Source: Hypericum androsaemum
Taxonomy: Eukaryota > Streptophyta > Magnoliopsida > Malpighiales > Hypericaceae
Assembly (NCBI GenBank): GCA_963995505.1
Contig: OZ023192.1
Span: 10,399,001 to 10,463,000, forward strand
Direction: 5' to 3'
DNA: 64,000 nucleotides
The notes below the pieces were generated by a model. That model saw only the letters and a list, made by a program, of their open reading frames with translations. It was not told where the DNA came from and searched no databases. A program made the translations under genes and the position numbers. Positions 55,735 to 64,000 of this stretch are shown piece by piece. Positions within the stretch are counted from its first letter, which is position 1. Every line of letters starts with the position of its first letter.

Positions 55735-57662
55735 ACTCGAAAAAAAAATTATTAATAAGTTACAGAAAAATTACAGAAGGTGGTGAAAAGCGAGAGGAAA
55801 AGGCGCGAAGAGAGGAACCTATTACAAAAAACTAGAAAATTACCAAAGGCCTAAACGGGTAAGTAAGGATCTACACCCGCTGCCTAAATAAGTAACTCTA
55901 CCCAAGCTAGCCAATAGGTTAGGTAGTCCTGGGTAGATGCTGCCAAAGCTGGGAACTACTTTCGTCCTACTCGGAATGTCCTCTTTTTCGCCTTGGAACG
56001 AGTACTCTTGGCAGGTGGGAGATAGAAGTCATCGGGGTACTCAATTTCAACATCGTACATCTCCTCCTCCATCCAATATGCCTCTGCCATCTTCGTCAAC
56101 TTGGACATGGCTAGCAAAGCAGGGCAATCCATCTTCGACACCCCCACAACCTCAATCTCGTGAAAACTTGGGAATGGGAGCCGATCAGAGGAGGGCAGAG
56201 CAGAAGCCCTGCCTAGAAATGATGGTGATGGACCCTGTAAAACTGGTGGCCCCGTATCAGCGGCAACCCCCGAGATGCCCTTGCCAAGGAAACCTGGCTT
56301 CAACCCCGTGCTCTTGGAGCTCTTAGTATCCGCACTCTTCTTGCTCGAATTTTGGTTAGGCAAAACACCACCCGCAGCAACATATGCCGCCCTCCTAGTC
56401 TCAATCGTAGCGGAATCCGCCCTGTATGACGAACTAGAGGCCGGCTCCACCACACCACTTGGCCTCTTGTTTGAGACCGGACTTGCCTCCTTCATATGCG
56501 GCTGAGGTGTACAAACATCTTCACCATATCTGCCTACCTCTCAGACCCGGGAGAAAACACACGGAAAAAACTTCCCCGGGGTCCGTGTCATCCTCATCCG
56601 ATTCCCTCAACAAACTTGACAAGTTGCCAGAGCCCATCTTCGAGCCTGCAACTTTTGTGGCTTGCGGTCCTGTACCAATGGCCTGAGAAATCGGGGACAA
56701 CGGTTCTGTGACAATAGAACTATTAGTTCGCTGCCCCGTACTCGGTGTGGCTTCCAAAGTGTCCTCAATATGCACACCATGCATCACAGGCGTGCCCTCG
56801 GCGTCCGATTCCTGATACAAGCTGGATAAATTATAATCAAAGTCAGCCTCCTTGTTCAAAACAAAATTCTCCTGCTCTTGGTCAACTTGATTAGCCTTGT
56901 ACAATTCAACAATTTGAGTGCGTCCCACTTCAGGAGAGGAAGGAGCAAAGGGAACCACCGCTCCGCCTTCAATTGAGGCCGAACCCAGAACTGTATCAAG
57001 AATTGTACCAAAGGCTGCATGTCGCAGCTGTTCTTTACCAAAATCTGTCATCACAAGTTCCTCTTGATGCATATGCGATACAATGGAAGTATGAGCAGAT
57101 GATATAACCTGATTACCAATTTCAGAAAGAACCAACTCCGGAACAGTCTCCAACGGACACCAAAGCTAAAGCGGAAGAATTCATGTCTCTCTCACCCAAA
57201 CTGGATACGCCATCAGTCGAGGCACAATGGTCACACCCGCATCATCTTCCATATTCTGATCCGTGGCAGGCTCCAAGGCATCATCCTCCCCCGAAAACTC
57301 ACCTTCCTCTTTGTCCCCGTCATCCCGTAGGGGGAAGCAAAAGCATTTGAAATAGGGACAGTCAGCTGTCGAGAAGGCGAAACTGATGTAGTAGCACCAA
57401 GAGCACTAGCATTTGAAACCTGAGAGGCAATGGAACCTCTTGGCGTCCAAACTTTCTTATTTCGTCCCTGTTTAGCAACCTTCTCATTAGGACCCGAATC
57501 TAGCACAACTCTCTTGCCTAGAGCAACCTTTTTAGGACAAGTTCGTCCAAGGCATAAAAAACAGTTGGTAGTGTTGATGAAGATGCTCGAGTAAACAAAA
57601 AAGCTATATCCAAAGGATCGGGCCAATACCGATTCACATGTGCACCAACACACCTTAAACAC
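55735..57662 (-). pseudogene. ORF1-only LINE-like unit (low confidence)
   Basis: Three consecutive minus frames (57662-57231, 57153-56521, 56495-55956) form a broken frame of about 570 codons. It starts with a cysteine cluster (CFLCLGRTCPKK), then KQGRNKKVWTPRGS, acidic Ser-rich repeats (NLSSLYQESDAEGTP and NLSSLLRESDEDDTDP) and a basic tail (STRSKAKKRTFRVGRK). This order recalls LINE ORF1 C-terminal regions. The 3' end on the minus strand (TTTTTGTAATAGG to CTTATTAATAATTTTTTTTT, about 55735-55840) looks like a LINE 3' tail, with no ORF2 between. Alternatively it is a degraded host gene. Confidence 0.4.
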
Positions 57663-57765
57663 TAAAAGAAATAAACAATCGAACCAGACAGAAAACTAAC
57701 AGAAACAAACGAAAAATGCAAAAACTTAACTGAGAAAATAAAATTAAGGCCACAGAAACCTATTA

Positions 57766-59494
57766 TCACAATTCGCTATGTTGGGAAGAAGAAGTGTAAA
57801 ATTGAGAAATCAAATCATTTACGATCTGAATTAAGCCTTTCAAGTCATTGCTCCCCAACTCAAGGCAGTCCCTCAAAAGATTGCCTTCCACCACTTCTCT
57901 CCGAACCGTCTCAATTACTTCTTTCAAAGGTCCCTGCAAATACCAAATATCCAATGTTTTACACACATAATCCGATTGCATATTTTCTTTCCTTAAAATA
58001 AAAAAAACTAATATTTTTCCCTTTTAGTTTTTAAAGAATTACAAATTGTAGCAAACGAGTTTAATTTTCCCCCTCTACTTATTCAAAAAGTTTAATTAAT
58101 TTCTTGTAATTAAAAAATTGAGCCACTTAGCTCCTTCTACTTTTTAAAATGGACAAATAAACCTTCAACTAAATCTTCTAGTGATTTGGCAACAAATCAG
58201 TGTACTACATGGCATTAACATCAATATAAATGTGCCACGTCATCATGTTTGACTTCTGTAGTTTGAAATTAAAAAAATTAGAAGCTGAAAATAAAATTTT
58301 AAAAAGTTCAAAATTCACATTAACAACAATTAATCTAAAAGAAATTTTTATAGTGAAATCAAAATCACCACAACATTAATCTAGCAAAAATTGAAACATA
58401 AAAAGCACACTTTAACATAGGAAAATTTTGAAAAAAAATCTCATTTAATCTAACTTTGGAAAAAAAAACGGAATGGCTCGTCTTTTGAAAACTTTCTTGG
58501 ATTTACATCGATTTTGCATTAAAAATTGTTAATAGCTAGTTTTTATTTGATTTTCCATTTGAGTTTTATGATGTGGCATGTATATGTTGTCGTGGACACC
58601 ATGTTATATGTCAATGTGTCACCGGTCATCAGAAAATTTGATCCAAAGTTCTATTTGTCACATTTTAAAATGTACAGGGACCTAAGTGGCTCAATTTCAA
58701 GTATAGGAGGCAAAATGATCGTACTTCTGTAGGAGTTGTTTATAATATATTTTCTGAAAAAAAAATGTATACTTTATTATCAATAGAGTTTTAAGTGTTT
58801 TTATTTGTTAACTATAAACAAGCCTATTTCCAATCCAGATTTTTTTATAGAAAAGGTTTTAATTTAACTATTATTTACGATTATGAAGTGCAAAATGTCT
58901 ATTTCTAATTTATCGTGCATAGAAAATTGCAATGTCAAATAAATTCCATAACAGTCAAAGCAAAATCATCATATAGTAAGAGGAAGTGGCGAAAAAAAAA
59001 ATAGACCGTACCGATCGGCGAAACACGTGGAGAAGCCGCGTCAAGGCCGACTTGGAAACCCTGAGGACATTCCCGTAATTTCGCGAGGCCCAAGCCACCC
59101 GCTCCACGTCCGAGCCCGCGCGCGTGAACTCACTCAAAGCCCTGGCCAACTCGTTCAACTCGGACACGACGCCGTACAGCTCCCGCCGGTCGAAATCCCC
59201 ACTCCACGCGTAGTTCTTAGCGTAGTCCCACCCGAACGACCAAGCGAGCCGCCAGAGACCCAGCCCGGAGGCCCGCTCGAGCTTGTCGGCGAGGAGCCTG
59301 GCGCGGGCGGCCCCGGAGGAGTCGCCACGCGCCGCACGGAGGGTGGAGACGCGCGTGAGGAGGGCCTGGGAGAGGGAGATGGCGCTCCGGTAGCCGGAGA
59401 AAGGGAAGGAGAAGGAGTAGGCGGGGGTGGTGGTGGTGGTGAGGAGGAGGATTGCGAGTAGGGTGAAGGGGAAGGGTAGTTTCATCTGGGCCAT
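57766..59494 (-). CDS. Plant-specific secreted protein of unknown function, 216 residues, 2 exons
   Basis: Exon 1 59494-59012 and exon 2 57933-57766 join in phase 0 (RRS, then GPLKE) with GT-AG sites. The start MAQMKLPFPFTLLAILLLTT is a clear signal peptide with cleavage near AYS; a second Met at residue 4 is possible. The mature part is helical and conserved-looking: FPFSGYRSAISLSQALLTRV, LADKLERASGLGLWRLAWSF, YAKNYAW, DVERVAWASRNYGNVLRVSK, then REVVEGNLLRDCLELGSNDL and IQIVNDLISQFY. From memory this resembles an uncharacterised family present across land plants; I know no function. The 1.08-kb intron carries a MITE. Exon 1 is much GC-richer than its surroundings. Confidence 0.82.
58063..58723. 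mobile_element. Mutator-type MITE in the intron of the secreted-protein gene
   Basis: The ends are inverted over about 200 bp (AATTGAGCCACTTAG.TCC, TTTTAAAATG.GACAAATA in both arms). It is closely related, in the same orientation, to 60368-61033 (ACATGGCAT..ACATCAATATAA, GAAATCAAAATCACC, TTGGATTT.(C)ATCGATTTTG). It is non-coding. Ends are good to about 20 bp. Confidence 0.7.
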
Positions 59495-60226
59495 GATTTC
59501 TAAGAGGGGCGGGCGCAGATTGAGTTTATTAAGAGATTGAATAGGGAAATTATAACATTAATATGTAATTATGTATTCATTTCAAAATTTATGTATTATT
59601 TATAAGATTTTTTTAGAAAATTAAAAAATTCGGCTCTATACGAATAGAAAATTTTTGATCTCTATTTGCAGAAAATAAAACATACAAATTTTCATATTTC
59701 TCCCTAATATTAATATATTACTATATTAAATTGATAAAAAATAAAAAAAAATTGATTAACCAGGGCGGCCAACAAGGCGTCACCAACCCCTTTTGTTGTT
59801 TTTATTTATATTTTTTTGTCTTCTAGTTACACTTTGGCCGTCATTGTGACTAGTGCAATATCAAATTATAATCTCTATATTTAATCCAAAATTTTAATAT
59901 AATATATCGATGAATTTTTCATACTTATAAATTAAAAAATCACAATTAATCTCAACAACAAATCATCATACGTGAGAACCATCAAAGATTAGGAAAATGT
60001 TCCATCCAATTAAGAGAAACCGCAGTTATGGACGAATGAGGAAGAGCAACGAGTTCTTGGTATACGCACCTTGGTCTACTCTCAATAACGTCGGGATATC
60101 CAACCGTCGTCCTCTGGGCTTAATTACTCTTTCATCTCTGTAGTGTAACCATTTGCTTCGTTCCTTGAACAATCTTCCACTAGAACTCCTCTCTAGCGAC
60201 GACCAATTTCAACGGGAGACCTAATA
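59495..60226. other. Intergenic, upstream of two divergent transcription units
   Basis: It should hold the promoter of the minus-strand secreted-protein gene and, at its right end, the original promoter of the DnaJ relic. AT-rich; no confident core promoter element. Confidence 0.45.
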
Positions 60227-61330
60227 ATGTCGAGTAATAAGAGGTATTACGAGATACTTGGGGTGGCGGAGACGGCTACACTTGATGACGACCCTGAGAA
60301 GGTGATCATCATACTCATTATCGGTTTAGATTTTATTTAGACGTGATTCTTTTATGAAACAAAGATTATTTTGTCTTATACTTATTCAAAAAATTTCATT
60401 AAGTCCTTGTACATAAAATTAGACCTCCTAATTCCTTGTGCTTTTTACAAAAGGGAAAATAATATCTCTTCAACTAAATTTTTTCAGTGACTCGGCAACA
60501 AACCAATATGCTGCATGGCATCCACATCAATATAATTGTGCCACATCGTCATGTTTGACAGAAGTAACATTTAGAAACCTGAAAGTAAAATTTTAAAAAG
60601 TCCAAAATTCAAACCAACAACAATAAATCTAAAATAAACTTTTTTAGTGAAATCAAAATCACCGCGTCATTAATCTAGAAAAACTGAAACATAAAAAGTA
60701 CACTTTAACATATGATAATTTTGAAAAAAATCCCATTTAATCTAAATTTGAAAAAAAATACCAATTAGCTCATCTTTTTGGAAAACTTTCTTGGATTTCA
60801 ATCGATTTTGCATTAAAAAATCGTTATTAGCTAGTTTTTATCTAATTTTCCATTGGATTTTTATGATGTTGCATGTATATGTTGACATGGTCGCTATGTA
60901 ACATGTCAGTTATAAATTTTTTTTATCCAAGGTTCTATTTGTCCCATTTTAAAATGTACATGGTCCCAAGTAGTCCAATTTCGAATACGAGAGTTTAATT
61001 AAATTTGTTAAATAAGTATAGAGGAAAAAGTGATCCTTATTTCTTTTCTTTAATAATGTAATTTTCATTCATAAGATTAGTAACAATTTAGATTTACCAT
61101 TAATAGATAGAGGACATAGTATATTATGCATGCATGTGATGTGATTATTACAAGAAAAGGGTCATCCGTTGTCCCGGAGGAAGGGAGACGACTTCTATAT
61201 TGATCACTCGGTGTCATTATTCGAAGCTATCTGTGGCTATCTGTGGATTCGAGTTTGTGCTCTTACACTTGGATGGCAGGCAAATTTCCATTCCATCAAC
61301 GCCTGGACGGGTATTCAAGTTCAGGAGCGG
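60227..61330 (+). pseudogene. DnaJ (type A Hsp40) pseudogene, two exon remnants
   Basis: 60227-60301 reads MSSNKRYYEILGVAETATLD followed by DDPEK and a GT donor. This is the start of a J domain, but it jumps from helix I to the DPEK that normally lies after the HPD loop, so helix II and HPD are deleted. At 61150-61330 the type A C-terminal domain appears: HPLSRRKGDDFYIDHSVSLF, EAICG, then in another frame FEFVLLHLDGRQISIPSTPG, ending at a GT donor. The shift is caused by a tandem 10-bp duplication (GGCTATCTGT, about 61225-61245). Zinc-finger exons are missing. A MITE lies between the two parts. Confidence 0.75.
60368..61033. mobile_element. Second copy of the Mutator-type MITE
   Basis: Matches 58063-58723 over its whole length in the same orientation, with scattered substitutions. 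Its ends (TTTTGTCTTATACTTATTC and the inverse of GAATAAGTATAGAGG-like sequence on the right) are more eroded. Confidence 0.65.
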
Positions 61331-61862
61331 TGAGTATAATCTCATATTCTAGTTGTGATTCTATAGACTATTTTTCACTTTCAGTTTATAAGAGTGCAAT
61401 ATCTAGTTTCAGTATTGAAAATTGTCGATGAAAGGATTCCACCTTTCAAGGACTTATTCGAACTTGAACTTGAATTAATTGATATATTAATATTCGAATA
61501 CTAAGTGGTCTAGAAAATAAAACTTCAACAGCGATTGGTCATTTGATTTCCGATTCCAACCAATCATCATCCAAACCACACGCACTCTTAATCGAGAAGG
61601 GAGAAGGAAATCGCGTTTTGAAGTGGGTCTTTATGAAATTGGACGTTTATGCGAGCTCGGCCACCTTCCGCTTTGAATGAGAAAATATCGTAAACTACAA
61701 AATTGTAGATCTTTGTCTTGTTTTTTTATAGTTAAAAAAATCAGCTTAATCTAATGTCCGAGTCAAAATTTACCGCTGATCAACCAAAGTCCACCAGAAC
61801 TCATCAAGCAAGGTAACACCGGGACTTGACACTTTGTTTAGACCCGTTTCTAACCTGAATTA
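61331..61862. other. Intergenic, no feature recognised
   Basis: Sequence downstream of the DnaJ relic's last donor site. No further exon of that gene was found before the copia LTR. Confidence 0.5.
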
Positions 61863-63068
61863 TGTTGGGTTTTTGAATGCTAGTTAAAGCAAATAGCCCA
61901 AAGTGGAGACCCATAGTAGAAAGCCCAAGTTGAAAATGGCACTACCACATTGGAAAGTGCAACAAAGATTTTCTACTTTATAAGGAGAAGCTCCTTGTTA
62001 GCTAGGAAATGAATTGACCATCGGGAAAGCCAACTCGGACTGTTGCGAGGATGGTGCGAAGCACCATCCGAGCTTGAGCACGCGCACGTGCGTGTGCACA
62101 TGGCACATTAGATGCAGGTCACAATGGGCGCTTTGTGGCGCACTTGGCACGTGCGCAACGTCGCAAGGAGCTGAGGAGTCTTAAATTTTGGCAAATTCCG
62201 GACGGGTCACGAAGGACTGGAATGTTCCAGAGAATTTCAGAAGGTCAAAAGGTTACGAACGAACCTGAAGGGCACACAGGCGAATCCAGAAGCTCCCAAA
62301 ATACCGAAGAGACGCGAGTGTGCTGTCTGCCTGCCGAAGGGGTGCCTACGACCTCCGAAGAGCCACGACCAAATTGGCTGGAGAGGCACCTGAAGGACAG
62401 CCTACCTAGTGGCCGAATGGACGCGCTTCCTCGGAATTGCTTCGTGCTCCTTCGGAAGTGCCTGCCTCCACTCCATCTAGCGCCTATAAATAGGCCCCTT
62501 CCCCTCATTTGCAAATCACCCTACTACAACTTGCGTAAGCATTCGTTAGCAATTGTAGACTCTCTCTCCCTTTCTCAGAAAGTTTTGAATATCCAAGGTT
62601 CGCCTGAAGCTTCGAGGGTCGTTGTGCTACGAACTTAGAAGAGCCACGAACAAATTGGCTGGAGAGGCACCTGAAGGGCAGCCTGCCTAGTGGCCGAACG
62701 GACGCACTTCCTCGAAATTTCTTCGTGCCCCTTCGGAAGTGCCTGCCTCCACTCCATCCAGCGCCTATAAATAGCCCCCCCCCCCCCCCCCATTTGCAAA
62801 TCACCCTACTACAACTTGCATAAGCATTCGTTAGCAATTGTAGGCTCTCTCTCCCTTTCTCAGAAAGTTCTGAATATCCAAGGTTCGCCTGAAGCTTCGA
62901 GGGTCGTTGTGCTACGAACTCAGAAGCAACCTAGTCGTTGTATCTTGGGGACGATTGTCGCAGCCCGTAAGTACTGAATACGGGGTAATCTCGTCTTACG
63001 GAGAAAGAGTCCAACTCTTGCCTCGACTTAAAGATCCTAATTAAGTATACCACCTCCGACAAACAACA
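61863..63068 (+). mobile_element. 5' LTR of a Ty1/copia element with internal duplication (right edge approximate)
   Basis: Begins TGTTGGGTTTTTGAATGC; the best right end is ACAAACAACA at 63068, about 30 bp before the gag start. No standard TGGTATCAGAGC primer site was found at that edge, so the right boundary is uncertain. It contains a tandem duplication with two TATA boxes and a perfect hairpin at 62049-62069. Confidence 0.6.
62357..62922 (+). repeat. Tandem duplication (281 and 285 bp) of the LTR promoter block
   Basis: Copy A 62357-62637 and copy B 62638-62922 both run from GAAGAGCCACGA(C/A)CAAATTGG to GTGCTACGAACT(T/C)A. Each has CGCCTATAAATAG (near 62482 and 62762). In copy B the stretch after the TATA box has become a run of 17 C. 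Confidence 0.92.
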
Positions 63069-63097
63069 ATCGTAAGACGAGATTCGTGTACTTGAAG

Positions 63098-64000
63098 ATG
63101 GCATCATCAAGCTCCGCACCAACAATAGTGCCAGCGGTTCCGAGAACTGTTCATGCCGAAAGGCCGACCAAGTTCAACAGTACCGAGTTCAAGAGGTGAC
63201 AACAAAAGATGCTATTCTACCTGACGACGCTCAACCTGGTCCGATTCTTGAAGGAAGTGGCTCCGAAGGTGGCAAAAAATGAGGTTGATCCACAGAAGAT
63301 CAACGCCCTCGATGCATAGAGTCACATCGACTTTTTATGTCGTAACTATGTCCTAAATGGCTTAGACGACGCTCTTTACAATGTCTATGCAGGTACTAAA
63401 ACTGTGAAAGAATTGTGGGACTCCCTGGAGAAGAAGTACAAAACGGAGGATGCCAGGATGAAGAAATTCATCATCGGAAGGTTCCTCGACTTCAAAATGG
63501 TAGACTCAAAGAAGGTCATAGACCAAGTCCAAGAGCTGCAGCTGATTATCCTACACGAGATTCAAGCTGAAGGCATGCAACTCAGCGAATTCTTTCAGGT
63601 GGCTACTCTAATCGAGAAGCTACCCCCTAAGCATAAGAGGAAGGATATAGGGCTAGAAGATCTGATCGTGAGACTAAGGATCGAGGAAGATAACCGAAAG
63701 TCCAAAGTCAAGACCAACAAGACCAACACTGAGGCTAAGGTACACCTCGCTGAGGGAGGTACCGACAAGAAGAGGAAGAAGCTCGAAAACAAGCAAAAGA
63801 AGCAAGAGACAAAGTGAAAGAAAGCTAAGAAGATCAAGAGCAATTGCTTCAACTGTGACAAACCCGGTCACATGGCAAAGGATTGTCGCCTGCTTAAAAG
63901 GGACGATCGAGAGAAGGCAAATCTGGCCGAAGACCTGTCTGAGCTAGACTTATCTGTCATGGTGTTTGAAGTCAATCTGCTGGACAACCAAAGAGAGTGG
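63098..64000 (+). pseudogene. Ty1/copia gag, broken, continuing past the window
   Basis: From ATG at 63098: MASSSSAPTIVPAVPR, ERPTKFNSTEFKR, then the UBN2/gag region [60 protein letters not shown] and [17 protein letters not shown]. After a basic stretch comes a canonical zinc knuckle, CFNCDKPGHMAKDC (about 63846). Three in-frame stops: TGA at 63197 and TAG at 63317, where Trp is usual, and TGA at 63815. Between EKLPP and KHKRKD about ten residues usual in this family (a WKDFK-type segment) are missing. Confidence 0.85.

Noticed and set aside
57231..57662. A host zinc-finger gene based on CFLCLGRTCPKK
   Set aside because: The cysteine spacing fits no standard finger and the frame is broken downstream; listed only as a low-confidence LINE-like ORF1.
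59027..59461. Plus-strand 144-residue Pro/Gly/Glu-rich frame
   Set aside because: It is antisense to exon 1 of the secreted-protein gene; GC-rich exons leave the opposite strand open by chance.
1..64000. tRNA, rRNA, snRNA, organellar inserts or telomeric repeats
   Set aside because: I looked for cloverleaf-type B boxes, rRNA-like and telomere motifs and saw none I could defend by eye; a covariance-model scan would be needed to exclude small RNA genes.

Overview
This window is nuclear DNA of a flowering plant. The coding genes are split by spliceosomal introns and their closest recognisable families are plant ones: eIF4A-III, a wall-associated-kinase-like receptor, class I trehalose-6-phosphate synthase, a plant-only secreted protein, a DnaJ relic and an EBP1 relic. 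About three quarters of the remaining sequence is transposable elements, many inserted inside one another. I cannot name the species. No organellar, rDNA, telomeric or viral block was seen.

Layout. 1-3930: the 3' end of a Ty3/gypsy (Tat-like) element, with polypurine tract and 3' LTR, sits inside a decayed Ty1/copia pol gene. 4386-5395: a pogo/Emigrant-like MITE lies inside another copy of its own family. 5742-6564: a hAT-like non-autonomous element with a perfect 8-bp target duplication. 6919-15210: a Mutator-like pair of long inverted repeats encloses a decayed chromovirus (7366-12877) and a second Mutator-like element (13480-15029). This block ends about 144 bp before the start codon of an intact eight-exon eIF4A-III gene (15354-18246). 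18595-18887 is an EBP1 pseudogene. 20258-22809 is a three-exon WAK-like receptor kinase with one in-frame stop at codon 35.

24660-33910: a plus-strand LINE is split by a minus-strand LINE, which is itself split by a solo LTR; a gypsy gag fragment and another pogo-like MITE follow. 34540-40539 (minus): an intact 17-exon class I TPS gene with a copia LTR in its last intron. 41661-44400: two Mutator-type MITEs and a minisatellite. 44420-53120: very long inverted repeats enclose a Harbinger-like element with a broken Myb/SANT ORF1-type gene, which in turn holds a three-LTR retroelement (48561-52231) inside one 5-bp target duplication. 53150-57662: a polypurine block, a G-box-rich solo LTR and an ORF1-only LINE-like unit.

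57766-59494 (minus): a two-exon gene for a secreted 216-residue plant protein, with a MITE in its intron. 60227-61330: a DnaJ pseudogene carrying a second copy of that MITE. 61863-64000: the 5' end of a copia element whose LTR promoter block is tandemly duplicated and whose gag is broken; it runs off the window.

The host genes (eIF4A-III, WAK-like, TPS1, secreted protein) have no operon-like relation. They are separate islands in repeat-rich DNA. Most long open frames elsewhere belong to retroelements or are chance antisense frames. Exon boundaries were set by hand from GT/GC-AG sites and reading-frame continuity, not by transcript data.
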